From: Halichoerus grypus
Taxonomy: Eukaryota > Chordata > Mammalia > Carnivora > Phocidae
Reading direction: 5' to 3'
Assembly: GCF_964656455.1 (NCBI RefSeq)
Contig: NC_135719.1
Span: forward strand, 3,327,163-3,391,162
Length of the DNA stretch: 64,000 nucleotides
The translations under genes were made by a program, and so were the position numbers. Positions 11,451 to 21,457 of the stretch are shown in pieces (positions within the stretch are counted from its first letter, which is position 1; every line of letters starts with the position of its first letter). Under the pieces are notes generated by a model. The model had not been told where the DNA came from, did not search any database, and saw only the letters and a program-made list of their open reading frames with translations.

Positions 11451-12123
11451 AAACAGACTCCACGGCACTCCTTCTTAATGGAGCCAGCACGTCATTTTGC
11501 TCAAGTGTGAGCGAGCTAGGAAGAGAAGGAACACAGGGCCCTAGATATTCAGCATCAGGATCTTTCCTCTACATTGTGCTCTCTCTCACTGAATTAAACA
11601 GGGGGAAATATCTCATTAAAATTAACAGGGTGTTGGACTTGAATATTCCTTGGCCACACAGACTTCTGGTACAGGAATATAAGTGGTCAGAGATCTGCCC
11701 TCGAAGGATGAATGGGGAGGCAGAGAGAGATGATGTGAGCAGACAGCCTATGTACCACATTACAGCTGATGCAGTCTTCCCTGTTACGGAATGAGTTCAG
11801 GGTACGGGCTATTTTTGGAAGTGACAGTCAAAGGGAAAATGGCCTGTGTATGAAGAGAAAATGTCATAATAATAACCCTCCAGGCCCAGGATTCTATTTC
11901 TGTCAGGAGTACTGAGCGAGGGATGTTTGGTAAGAGGGTGTGGTCATCTTAAAATGTCAAAGTCCAGTGAAATGCTGGGGTTCCGGGTCAGCCTTGGGCA
12001 TCCCTGTATGAACAGGCTTAGTTGCTACCAGGTAAAAACGCACAAAGAGCCCAGAGCAGACCAGCTGAGCTTGTTTATTTGCCTTATGCATGTGCACCCT
12101 TATGTGGATAAGACCAAAATAGT
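11451..12123. other. Intronic sequence, no gene
   Basis: No repeat or exon recognised. A 95-codon open frame at 11507-11794 lacks splice signals and any domain I recognise. Confidence 0.35.
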
Positions 12124-12250
12124 GGGGGCACCTGGCTGGCTCAGTTGGTTAAGTGTCCAACTCTTGATCTCAGCTCAGGTCTTGATCTCAGGGTCGTAAG
12201 TTCAAGCCACACACTGGGCTCCACACTGGGGGTGGCAGCTACTTAAAAAT
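12124..12250 (+). mobile_element. Can-SINE (short subtype)
   Basis: GGGGGCACCTGGCTGGCTCAG head with box A and box B remnants, then CCACACTGGGGGTGGCAGC and ACTTAAAAA end. It has no long CT-rich linker, resembling the copy at 1971-2098. It contains a local tandem repeat of CTTGATCTCAG. Confidence 0.85.
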
Positions 12251-13844
12251 ATGTACATAACGGACGAACCTGGAAACACAATAGAGTCCCTAAGTGCCAA
12301 GTCAAGACTCCACGTAGATGTGCTTGCTTCTTTGTTGCTGTGTTTAGAGTTTTCTCTCTTTAAAAATCGAGTGGCCCCTACTTCCCTGTTCCAACACCCA
12401 AAGCTATTTATGCCATTGTTGGTTCAGTCTCTCCCCTTCTCCTGCAGAACAGGAAATTTGTGTGTTCTATCTGGATTAATTTCAGATTTTTCTCATAGCA
12501 AATGTTTGGCTCCCGGCACTAGGACCTTGAACCTGCCTGGCTGCCTGGTGGAAATGATATCCCGGGAGCAACCCTGAGCACTTTGTCCAGAGCAAGGCTG
12601 TGCCAATGGTGTCCCACGGCCGTGGCCTGCCTCAGCGTGAGCCCCAAGGAAGGCAGGAATGATTGCTTGGCAAGGTGAGGACGTAGGAGCTTCGTGGACT
12701 CTGCAGGCCCGGTGATGCGCACTCGGGGAGAGAGACATGGCTTGGTTTCCCACATTTCTTTCACACAAAGCATGATTATAGGGAAGTGCTTCCATATGGC
12801 CCACGGAAAATCCCAGCCAAGAACGGCTGTGGTGGGCCAGTTTCGGAGCAGTAACAGACATGAAGGGGCTGTACTGAAAATCCAGGACGAGAAGCAGCGT
12901 GTTTTCACGCAGGCAGGGATCTGCTAACATTTGCCGGAGCCCAAGCACATATGTACGGTGCCTGGTGACGGGCCAGCAGCCCCGCTCTCACCAAGCCACC
13001 TCACCTGCCGGACGCTGCCGTTGCCATTTCTTTGTGGAAATTAATCAAAAAGATTAGATTTTTAGGTGTTTGTGACCTGGAATGTCCTGAACTGGCACAG
13101 GGGTCTGAGACGCCCTCAAAAAAATTAGAATGGCAAATTTGGGCCTTATGGGTACTATGCATTTCCAAGAAAATGGAGGGAAAATGCAAAACTTTCAATA
13201 GATTCTCAAAAGGATCTATAATCCCAAAAGTGAAAATCAATGCATCTGTGAGAGAGAGACACACAGAGAGAATCTGATCTACCTTACCAGGAGCACAAAA
13301 CTGTGAAATACAACCAGACCCCTTCCAGCCAACATGCCACCCCATCCGTCCCTTCCCATTTCAGGGCCTCCTCGGCACACTTCCCCAGAAACACTGGTTT
13401 CTTGACCCAATTTCACTCGGCTTCTCCCCTGGTTCAATTAGAAGTATCTCCATTTCTAATCTCTGTTGGACCCTGACAAGATGACGTTTATTTCTGATGA
13501 GACTTCCAGGCTTTTTAAAGCCAACGCTAACTCTAGGCGCATCCCCAACACCCAAGCTGGTGATTACGTTCCCCCTTCTGGTCTTCTCGTCCAAAAGCCG
13601 ACTTGAATTAACTCTTCACAGTCCAGCCTGGCTCTTCACGGTCTTCCCCGGAGCTGCATCTTCCCTCCACCGTTAGCTTCTCCCCTAATTTACTCTTCCT
13701 TGACACCTCTGACAAGGTTTTCCTCCACACCCATCAGCAGCTCTCTTAAAAACAAGACCCAGATTGACAGACTGTTGACTTAGACTTCTGTTTACAAATA
13801 CCCACATTGACATTGAATGTATGTAAAAGGTGCGACATCCTTCA
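12251..13844. other. Intronic sequence, GC-richer block at 12490-13020, no gene
   Basis: The interval 12490-13020 is GC-richer with scattered CpG and carries overlapping open frames on both strands. None gives a recognisable domain or ADAMTSL3 homology. A donor-like CAG|GTGAGG exists on the minus strand at 13007-13002 but no matching exon was found. Confidence 0.4.
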
Positions 13845-14258
13845 GTACCCAAAGGAGCCATATGTCTTATTAATCCTGACAACACCTCTACAAAGGCAGT
13901 ACTATTGCTGTTTCCAGCGTCAATGAGGAAACCAAAATACACACAGAAGTTAAAAAAAAAAAAAAAAGGGGGGGGTGCCTGAGTGGCTCAGTCAGTTAAG
14001 CGTCTGCCTTCGGCTCAGGTCATGATCCCAGGGGCCTGGGATCGAGTCCCGCATTGGGCTCCCTGCTCTGCGGGAAGCCCGCTTCTCCCTCTCCTACTCC
14101 CCCTGCTTGTGTTCCCTCTCACGCTCTCTGTCAAATAAATAAACAAAATCTAAAAAAAAAAAGAACTTGCTCTGCTTACACAGTCGTAAGCAACAAACCC
14201 CGGATTTCAACCCTGGCCCCAGAGCCCAATTTCTTAGCCACTTTCCTATATTGCCTTT
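13845..14258 (-). mobile_element. MIR SINE split by a Can-SINE
   Basis: Antisense MIR in two halves. The left half (about 13845-13952) reads TTATTAATCCTGACAACACC...GGCAGTACTATTGCTG...AATGAGGAAACC. The right half (about 14163-14258) reads GAACTTGCTCTGC...TTTCAACCCTGGCCCCAGAGCCCAATTTCTTAGCCAC. The halves join in proper MIR order once the Can-SINE at 13966-14162 is removed. Confidence 0.85.
13966..14162 (+). mobile_element. Can-SINE inside a MIR
   Basis: Full-length young-type copy: GGTGCCTGAGTGGCTCAGTC head, box B GGGATCGAGTCCC, CT-rich linker with CCCCCTGCTTGTGTTCCC, then CAAATAAATAAACAAAATC and an A tail. It lies in sense inside the antisense MIR. A run of A and G (13954-13973) precedes it, so target duplications are hard to define. 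Confidence 0.93.
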
Positions 14259-14261
14259 CAT

Positions 14262-14450
14262 AATGGGTTATGAGAGATGTTCCTTAACATCTCTGGTCCT
14301 TAGTCTCCTCATCTCTCAAATGGGCTTGACAAGAGCAAAACTACAATGGAAGGGGGTTGGTGGAATTAAGTGATACTCTGTGCCTGAAGAGAACTCTGGG
14401 ACTGGTAAAGCACTGCATCGATGTTAGTAATACCAGAGAGGGTGGAATGC
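14262..14450 (+). mobile_element. MIR-like fragment
   Basis: Sense MIR phrases: TCTGGTCCTTAGTCTCCTCATCTCTCAAATGGG and GACTGGTAAAGCACTGCATCGATG. The 5' part is missing. Confidence 0.55.
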
Positions 14451-15029
14451 TGTATACTTGCTTCCCCAGCTCCTTAGAAGCCAGCACGTGCATGCCACAG
14501 TTCTGGGTGAAGAGGCGGAACTCCCCGGGGAGGACTTCCCTTCCTGAATAAAGGGTAGAGCATTCAAGGAATGTCTTCTGCACCACCATCTTTATCGTCT
14601 GGGTGTGGATGGGTGCAAATGTTTAACAGTGACTTTGGGACTGCAGAGAGAAAAGCCATCTTCTAAGGATGATCAAGGAGAGAGAGAGGGGAGCCTGGGT
14701 CCTTAAAGACATAGCAGAACAGCTTCCCCAACCTTGACTGCCCCCTACAGACTGTCCTGCATTTGTAAGTTGAGCTTTCCATGATTTGTAGTGGAATGCA
14801 TCCCTCACTGGTGCACCACTGCTTAAGGCCAGCTCCGTCATGAACGAATCTCTATGAATTCCTGGTTTCCAATCTCAGGTAGCCCTCACAGCGATTCCTC
14901 TACCTTTTTCCTGTCTTTGATGAATTCCTTCCCCTCCTTTCTTTGATGGGGACACTTTGATGAGAGCTCTCACACTTACGCAGCTGACTCTTACCTCTTA
15001 ATGAATAGTACAAAAAAAAAAGTCAATAC
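14451..15029. other. Intronic sequence, no gene
   Basis: No repeat or exon recognised on either strand. Confidence 0.35.
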
Positions 15030-16330
15030 GCTGGAACACTGCTCATTTCTCACGTGTTCTCCACGGTGCCTGTCTAGTCATCCAGCTGCTGACACGGTGT
15101 GGGTGTGTAGCCTCCTTCCGTCCCGGGCAAATCTTTCCCTCTACCTTCTGCACCCTCCTCAACCCACTGCAATCAGGCTTTGGCTTCAGCCTGAAATTCA
15201 TGTTAAGGTCACAGATGGGTCTTCAAATTGCCAAAGAGTACATTCTGGACTCTTATTCCAATCCGTATCACAGCAGCAGTTCGCATGGTTGACCATTACC
15301 CCCTTTTTGGAATGACTCACTCCTCTGGCTTCCATGACCCTGCTTTCGCTAAGTTCTGCGTTTACCTACTCTTTTCATTTCATCTCATTCAGATTCCCTT
15401 AAATTTCTCCACTGGCTAAATGCCTTGACTTTGGATGCTCCCCATGATGCAATTCTTGGCCTCCTGATATATTCTACACACTCTCTTTGGGTGGACCTAC
15501 CTAACTTAGTTTACCACCAATAAGGGGATTTTGCCACCAGCCAACAATGGACTGCCATATTTCAGATCCAACCTTCAACCAGAAACAAAATATAATCAAC
15601 ATCTGTTTGAAGGTATCAGAAAGGTACTGAGATATTTAATACTTACGGGGGCAAATTTCCCAAGAGAAGGAAAAATCCAAGGAGCTGAGCCCTGATCTTT
15701 GGTACGGGACCCCTCTTCGTGAACCCCTCACCCAAGGGAACAGCAAACATATCCACTCTGCCGCTCAAGTTGGAGTGCTGGCATCATCCTCTTTCTTGGC
15801 TCTTGTGGTCTTCATCCCAAGCATTATCAAACTCTGCAGGTTCTACCCACTAGAGATCTCTCTGGTCTGTTCCTTCCTCTACCTCTCCCACCACGCCCCC
15901 TAGACTAGGGCCTCACGATTTCAAACACCTTTGAGTATTTTTTTAAAAAGCTTCCCCTTTGGACTCCTTGCCTCCAGGCTCATCTCACAGGGAGTCCAGC
16001 CTCCACCTGCTGCCAGAATTATTTTATTAAAACACAGATCGAACCATGTCAATCCTCTGCCTGGACTTGCGCGAGTGACTCCACTTAACATGATGTGTGC
16101 AGCACAACAATGAGGGCCTCCGTGGTTACCTCCAGAATGCCGTCTGTCTCATCCTCCACCCTGTCCAGGGTGGAAGAGGATTCAGGCCTGAATGACATAT
16201 TAATAGTTTCTCAAGGATGCCAGGACTTTCCTTTAGTGTCACACCATGAACTTCGTGTTTCCTCCACCTGGAAAACGCTCCCCACCCTCTACCCCTCCCA
16301 TGGTGCTCTCCCCATTTGGAGAGAATAAGT
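15030..16330 (+). mobile_element. L2 LINE 3' kilobase, sense
   Basis: Long decayed L2 in sense. Recognisable stretches are CACTCCTCTGGCTTCC ATGACCCTGC, then CTGCCAGAATTATTTTATTAAAACACAGATC with ACCATGTCAATCCTCTGCCTGG, then TTTCCTCCACCTGGAAAACGCTCCCC. The order follows the L2 3' region (domain tail and 3'UTR). The frame is broken throughout. Confidence 0.7.
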
Positions 16331-16371
16331 AAAATCCCTATTTCATAAGTTACGTCAAGATAAATTCAAAT

Positions 16372-16568
16372 GGGGGCGCCTGGGTGGCTCAGTCATTAAG
16401 CGTCTGCCTTTGGCTCAGGTCATGATCCCAGGGTCCTGGGATCAAGCCCTGCATTGGGCTCCCTGCTCGGCGGGAAGCCTGCTCCTCCCTCTCCCACTCC
16501 CCCTGCTTGTGTTCCCTCTCTCGCTGTGTCTCTCTCTGTCAAATAAATAAATAAAATCTTTTAAAAAA
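16372..16568 (+). mobile_element. Can-SINE inside old L1
   Basis: GGGGCGCCTGGGTGGCTCAG head, GGGATCAAGCCC box B, CT-rich linker, AAATAAATAAATAAAATC tail. Imperfect target duplication: AAGATAAATTCAAATG before and GATGATCTCAAATG after. Confidence 0.93.
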
Positions 16569-16885
16569 GAAGATGATCTCAAATGAACAGATTTTAAAGG
16601 AGGAAAACAAAACCATAAAAGTGCTGGCAGAAAACACACGGGAATAATTTTTTCCCTTTCAGGCAGGGGACCTCCAACTACAACCTGAGGGTCAAATTCA
16701 GCCTACTGCCTATTTTTGTAAATAAAGTCTGGGTTTTTTTTTTTTTTTTTTAATTTCTGTATGCCTTATATTTTGTCCCTCCATTACTACATTCTTTTGA
16801 GTTTATCTCACTTTTTATAAGCCTTTTGATTCCATTCTCATTTCTTTTTCTGTATATTTTGGATATATATTTATATACTTCTTTT

Positions 16886-17090
16886 ATTTTTTTTTTATTT
16901 TTAAAGATTTTATTTATTTATTTGAGAGAGAGAGTGAGAGAGAGAGAGAGAACAAGAGGGGGGAGCGGGAGAGGGAGAAGCAGACTCCCCGCTAAGCAGG
17001 GAGCCCGATGCAGGACTTGATCCCGGGACTCCAGGATCATGACCTGAGCCGAAGGCAGTCGCTTAACCAACTGCGCCACCTAGGCGCCCT
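16886..17090 (-). mobile_element. Can-SINE inside the retrocopy
   Basis: Antisense copy: AAAGATTTTATTTATTTATTTG tail complement, GA-rich linker complement, GATCCCGGGACTCCAGGATC, ending GCCACCTAGGCGCCC. Target duplication TATATACTTCTTTTA on both sides (about 16871-16885 and 17092-17106). Confidence 0.93.
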
Positions 17091-17196
17091 ATATATACTT
17101 CTTTTAGATATTTAGATATTGCTTATTTAAATACCATACAGATCACAGTTAATCTCTTGAATTTATAACAAGTCTAGTTTTTTTGTCAGAATTAAA

Positions 17197-17200
<4 letters not shown>

Positions 17201-17229
<29 letters not shown>
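17201..17229. repeat. (AT)n microsatellite
   Basis: Uninterrupted AT dinucleotides inside the AT-rich part of the retrocopy. Confidence 0.95.
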
Positions 17230-17231
<2 letters not shown>

Positions 17232-18960
17232 CTTTTTAAAAAATGGAAAAAGGAAAGCTTCAAAACCAGAGTGTGCTGTTTTGTTATGAATGTCTCATGT
17301 GCATTCTAAGTACTGAAAAGCAAGCCTTCTTCCCAAAGGACAATGTCACTCGGTAAGATGGACTGTAGTTATAAAAGAAGGCTTTGAAACATAAAGGTGC
17401 TCGTGGCAACTAGCGGAGAGAGGAAGTCCTGGCGAGGACACAGAGCAGTGAGCAGGTGCTTGGGGAGGAAGGCTCCAGGAGGTGAAGGATGTGGCCCCAG
17501 GTCTGCGGTCGATGTCTAGCTGACCACCTGGGCACCAAAGGGGGTTAGAACACCCTGGCAGGATTTGAGAAGAGGGCATCCCTGCAGCCTCCAGAAAAGC
17601 CACAGCTGTGGCTCCCGAGTGGGTGGGTGAGCCCCTCCAGACCCCAGCCAGGTCCCCTCGGGAGGATTTGCTTGCTGACACGTAGTAAGAAGCCTCGGCT
17701 AACAGCACCCACGACAGGGGAGGTCCAGTATGACCAGCCACGCTTGCATGAGGTATTTTTGGAAGGGTCCTTGCTATCACTTTGAGGTTTGAGGTCCCTC
17801 AGATGCACACCACCCATGCAGCCCTGCTTCACAGCATCCCAGGCGTGGCCTTCGCCCTCCACGCTCTCACTTGCTTCTGCGTCAGCTTGCTCTGGCGGAA
17901 CCTCTTCTCCCCTGGGATGCTCACTAAGGAAGTGATGACATAACAGACTTGCCCGTGGGTCACCAGCCATACCTCCTTCAGTCAGTAACAGGTGACAGAC
18001 GCCTCTCGACCTCTGGCCCCTTCCCATCACGACTGCTCGCTGCCACGGTCGCCTTTGGGCCTTGGGGTACCTCTTGTCACCACTCCCCAGTTTCCGTGGC
18101 TGACGTCCACAGCAAGCCTAGCTTGAACGGATACAGCTGTACATAAAGTTTTATTGGAACACAGCGATGCCCGTTGTTCTCAAGTCACCTGTAGGTGCCT
18201 TGGTGCTGCAAGAGCAGAGCTGAATCGTTGAGATCCGAAATTTATGTCCTGTAAAGCCCTAAAATACTTACTCTCTCGCCCTTTACCCAGAATGTTTACT
18301 GACCCCCAAATCAAAGGATTAAAAAAGGCAGATACTACTAAAAGAGAAAAATGAAAATTTCTGAGCATATGAAACTTAGAAACCAACAACCCTAAAAACA
18401 CAAACAATATTGAAAGTCAAGTACCAAACGGAGATCCATGTTTAAAAGAGGTATCACCAAAAAATTGAAAAGTAAAAGTAAAATAAAATAGGTATAACAG
18501 ACAAAAGGTTAACCCTCAGGATATAATAGAAGCTTGCAACGGTGGGGAAAAGAACAACGTCCACACAGAAAAACTAGTAAGTGACTTCAGTAGATGACCG
18601 AAAGATGAGAAGGTAGAGGCGGGCAAGAATTACATGACAAGATGTTCTACCTTGTTAGCAAGCGAGGGAGGCAAATAAAAAGTTATGACTTCATGCTTTA
18701 CCTTAAACAATGGCAAATATTTTTTAAAAACTCGTCATATTCTGCATCGGTCAGGATTCAAAGAAAACAGGTCCTCTTGGAAAAAACAATGGAACCAAAA
18801 ACGTGACAGACACGCTTTGGAAGAAATCTGACTTTTGGAAAACCGGCCCACGGCGCTTCACCACGAGAAAAGCTGAGCGTCGGGAAGCCAGTACTCCGGG
18901 ACCAGCGGGTCTGGAGCGCGGCCTGCTGGGGGGTCACATCGCAGTGGGGTTCAAACCTAC

Positions 18961-19087
18961 TTTTCTCCGGAGAAACGTGCGACTTCGATTGTCCCCGCAC
19001 GAGCCTGCAGGTGGAGCTGTCACCAGCACAGACACCGCAGTTGTCCTCCCGGGCGCTGCTCCCCAGGTGCCGGTCACAGCCCACGAC
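18961..19087 (-). CDS. ADAMTSL3: ADAMTSL3 coding exon: end of cysteine-rich module into spacer
   Basis: This is the next exon of the same gene: 127 bp, 42 codons plus one base. The peptide starts [20 protein letters not shown] and ends [11 protein letters not shown]. It contains the CGVC.GD.STC segment that closes the ADAMTS cysteine-rich module and leads into the spacer domain. On the minus strand the acceptor reads CTTCTGTCCGCAG before GTC. The exon ends GAGAAAA before GTAGGT, leaving one base (phase 1) to start the next codon. Its phase-0 start joins exactly to the phase-0 end of the exon at 30755-30991. The conserved GDGSTC motif reads GDSSTC here, a glycine-to-serine change. The exon that should follow, with the spacer beta-strands, was not found at lower coordinates. 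Confidence 0.93.
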
Positions 19088-19885
19088 CTGCGGACAGAAG
19101 CGGGCGTCAGGAGCCGGGAAGGGCCGAGGCTGCAGGCTGCAGGGCCCTGGGGCAGCCCCCCACCCGCACCCCCCGGAGCGTGTGAGCCTTCTCCGATTCA
19201 CCACGTGCCTCTCTTTCGTGGGGACAGAGTTTCACTCTGTGAGTGGCAGAAAGCCTCACAGTGCACGGCTGAGAGGACTCTCATCACGGCCCCAGGCTCC
19301 TTAAAACAGAGGAACTGAAGCTGTCCCTCCCTTTACATTTTTATTTCTGTTTTCATCTGTAGTCGTATATTTTTGTGTATATGAAATGAACAGAGCATTA
19401 CGGATACTCTTTGCTCTGCCCCCTCGCTCCCCACGCCTCCTCTCTCCTCGGGCCCCTCTGCTGGAGTCGAGGAATATCCTGGGCCACGGTTTTACCTTCA
19501 ACATTTTTCCCTCTGTTTGTATCTCAATCTCCACATACCTGTATCTCAAAAATCTCTATAGATCCATATCTCATATTCTGTATCTTTGTATGTCCTTCTA
19601 TCATTATTTATGCATATACCTATGTGTGTCTTCCTCTGTCATGAGATCTACATATGTACCTTTATAAACCATTTCTTTTTTTTAATTTTTTAAATTTAAA
19701 TACAGCTTAGTTAACATTTAGTTTATTATTAGTTTCAGGGGTAGAATATAGTGATTCATCAGTTGCATATGACACCCAGTGCTCATCACATCACGTGCCC
19801 TCCTTAATGCTCATCACCCGTTACCCCATCCCCCCACCTCCTCCCCTCCAGCAACCCTCAGTTTGTTTCCTAGAGTTAAGAGTCT

Positions 19886-20080
19886 TGGGGTGCCTGAGTG
19901 GCTCAGTCATTAAGCGTCTGCCTTCAGCTCAGGTCATGATCCCGGGGTCCTGGGATCAAGCCCCATGTCAGGATCTCTGCTCAGCAGGAAGCCTGCTTCT
20001 CCCTCTTCCACACCCCTGCTTGTGTTCCTTCTCTCGCTGTGTCTCTGTCAAATAAATAAATAAAATCTTTAAAAAAAAAA
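19886..20080 (+). mobile_element. Can-SINE inside the L1 fragment
   Basis: GGGGTGCCTGAGTGGCTCAG head, GGGATCAAGCCCC box B, CT-rich linker, CAAATAAATAAATAAAATC and A tail, in sense within the antisense L1. Confidence 0.93.
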
Positions 20081-20299
20081 AGGATCTCTTACGGTTTGCC
20101 TCCCTCTCTGTTTTCTTATTTTTTCTTTGCCTTCCCCTATGTTCATCTGTTTTGTTTCTTAAATTCCATGTATGAGTGAAATCATATGGTATTTGTCTTT
20201 CTCTGACTGACTTATTTCGCTTCACATAATACACTCTAGTTCATCCATGTCATTGCAAATGGCAAGATTTCATTCTTTTTGATGGCTGAGTAATATTTC

Positions 20300-20336
<37 letters not shown>
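20300..20336. repeat. (TG)n microsatellite
   Basis: TG dinucleotide run with one TTTG interruption, at the position where carnivore L1 ORF2 ends often carry CA/TG expansions. Confidence 0.95.
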
Positions 20337-20689
20337 TGCCTCTTCTTCATCCATTCATCTGTCGATGGACATCTGGGCTCTTTGTAAACCATTTCTTAAA
20401 TGCGGAGAGGAATGAATGGGAGAGATGTCTCATAGCATACGCCTACACTGCTACCATTCAGTCCTTTGTGAGTTATTATTTTTGTGAGTTACCTGTGTGT
20501 GCATACGTGTGTGTGTCTTTACCAGATCGTGAGCTTCCGTCTATGAGGACAAGGGCTAGGCACATTTCTTTTTACTGTACAAATACGTCTTCTATATAAT
20601 GCGTGCCCACTCATATTAACTGGTGAGAGAGTTTATCTCTACCTCCCTGTATCACTCAACTTTATTTGCATTTCTATACCTGGTGTTTA

Positions 20690-20912
20690 AGTGCGGGGAC
20701 TCTGGAGGCAGGCAGCCTCTCTGCTTGGCCCCTCCAATGCTTTCAAGATGGCGGATGGCCAACAGTTCAAACTCTCAGAGACCCATCTTCCTCAAGACTA
20801 ACACACCGATAATAATACATACTTCACATAGGGTCTAGTAAGGATAAAATGAGAAAATGTATGTAAAGACTCAGTACAGGGATTAGAACATTATAAAGGG
20901 CTCAATAAAAAA
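20690..20912 (+). mobile_element. MIR SINE
   Basis: Sense MIR: GGGACTCTGGAGGCAGGCAGCCTC at the start; GATAATAATACATACTTCACATAGG, GGATAAAATGAGAAAATG and GGGCTCAATAAA at the end. The centre is scrambled. Confidence 0.7.
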
Positions 20913-21457
20913 GGCCCCTTCTATCATCTCTGTTTTTCATTTTGTTTTGACTCCTGGGCACAGCCCCTACATCTCAGCGTGGGTTGCTGCGGAATCACTG
21001 CATCCAAGGTGTTGAAGACAGAATAAAACTGGAGGCAGTTGAAACCACACCTACAGGCTATTCTTTCCAAAGTTTTGGTGCTGAAGGGAAGGAGAAAGAT
21101 CAAATAAAAGTTTCAGGGAGAGGCAGGGAAAGTTCCAAAGGAGTTTAAGGAAAAGCCCGTGATTAAAGATATTTTTAAATTCACAAAGGGCTGTCATGAA
21201 GAAAGGGTTTACATTTGTTCCTTGTATTTCCAAATGGTGAAAGCTACAGGTTTAAGCATAAGTTTAGTTCAATATCAGAAAGTTGGAAAAGTCAGAGTTA
21301 TCCAACAACAAGTATTCAACCATGAGCTAGGTGGGAGACTTCTTGGCAGGAAAACCGGAGAGGGATTAAATTCTCTGAGGAGTAGCTAAATCCAAAGACT
21401 TTTGAGATCCTTTCATCCTGATTATATAATTTTATAAAGGTGATAATGAAATACTAC
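20913..21457. other. Intronic sequence, no gene
   Basis: No element or exon recognised. A short open frame at 21159-21389 has no support. Confidence 0.35.

Larger units (their letters stand above)
16729..18138 (-). pseudogene. Poly(A)-tailed retrocopy of an unidentified transcript
   Basis: A 1.4-kb insert interrupts the hAT element at GTAAATAAAGT, which is repeated on the far side as GTACATAAAGT (16718-16728 and 18139-18149, 10 of 11 identical), a target duplication. Next to the left copy is a run of 18 T (16734-16751), the poly(A) tail of a minus-strand insert. The 17 bases before the tail carry only a variant polyadenylation signal (AATATA). The 5' half (about 17350-18138) is GC-rich with open frames of 144 and 161 codons on the minus strand. 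The 3' half is AT-rich like a 3'UTR. I do not recognise the parent. The frames resemble no family I know, so the source may be UTR or a noncoding RNA. Confidence 0.6.
16669..18311 (+). mobile_element. hAT-Charlie (MER1-group) element split by a retrocopy
   Basis: The left arm at 16669-16728 reads GGACCTCCAACTACAACC...GCCTATTTTTGTAAATAAAGT. The right arm at 18139-18311 reads ACATAAAGTTTTATTGGAAC...CTAAAATACTTAC...CCCTTTACCCAGAATGTTTACTGACCCC. Together they make one MER1-group MITE of about 230 bp (from memory a CAGGGGTCGGCAAAC-type terminus on both ends). About 1.4 kb of foreign DNA separates the arms. Confidence 0.75.
16335..18760 (+). mobile_element. Old L1 (L1M) ORF2 host of a nested insertion stack
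   Basis: Sense L1M ORF2 text is visible in three pieces. They are 16335-16371 (TACGTCAAGATAAATTC), 16569-16668 (AACAGATTTTAAAGGAGG, AAAACCATAAAAGTGCTGG), and 18312-18760 (AATGAAAATTTCTGAGCATATG, GAGGCAAATAAAAAGTTATGAC). Between them sit a Can-SINE and a split hAT element that itself carries a retrocopy and another Can-SINE. The outer pieces read continuously once the insertions are removed. Confidence 0.65.
1..18960 (-). other. ADAMTSL3: ADAMTSL3 downstream intron (partial)
   Basis: The exon at 18961-19087 ends in a donor site, so lower coordinates are the following intron. I could not find the expected spacer-domain exon in it. Content is mobile-element relics plus unassigned intronic DNA. 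Confidence 0.75.
19661..20397 (-). mobile_element. 5'-truncated L1 with 17-bp target duplication
   Basis: An antisense L1 3' fragment at 19678-20380 is flanked by TTTATAAACCATTTCTT (19661-19677) and TTTGTAAACCATTTCTT (20381-20397), 16 of 17 identical. The poly(A) complement (T-run) follows the left copy. 3'UTR text (TACAGCTTAGTTAACATTTAG, CCAGTGCTCATCACATC) leads to the ORF2 end (CCATGTCATTGCAAATGGCAAG, ATGGACATCTGGGCTC). A Can-SINE inserted later at about 19886-20080, and a (TG)n expanded at 20300-20336. It lies about 570 bp upstream of an ADAMTSL3 exon. Confidence 0.9.

Noticed and set aside
12493..13345. Overlapping open frames of 77-151 codons and a donor-like CAG|GTGAGG on the minus strand
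   Set aside because: GC-richer DNA gives longer chance frames. No acceptor-exon-donor unit with ADAMTSL3 homology could be assembled, and the translations show no cysteine or tryptophan pattern of the gene.
16375..16460. tRNA-like box A and box B sequences
   Set aside because: They belong to tRNA-Lys-derived Can-SINE heads. They are followed by CT-rich linkers and A tails and flanked by target duplications, so they are not tRNA genes.
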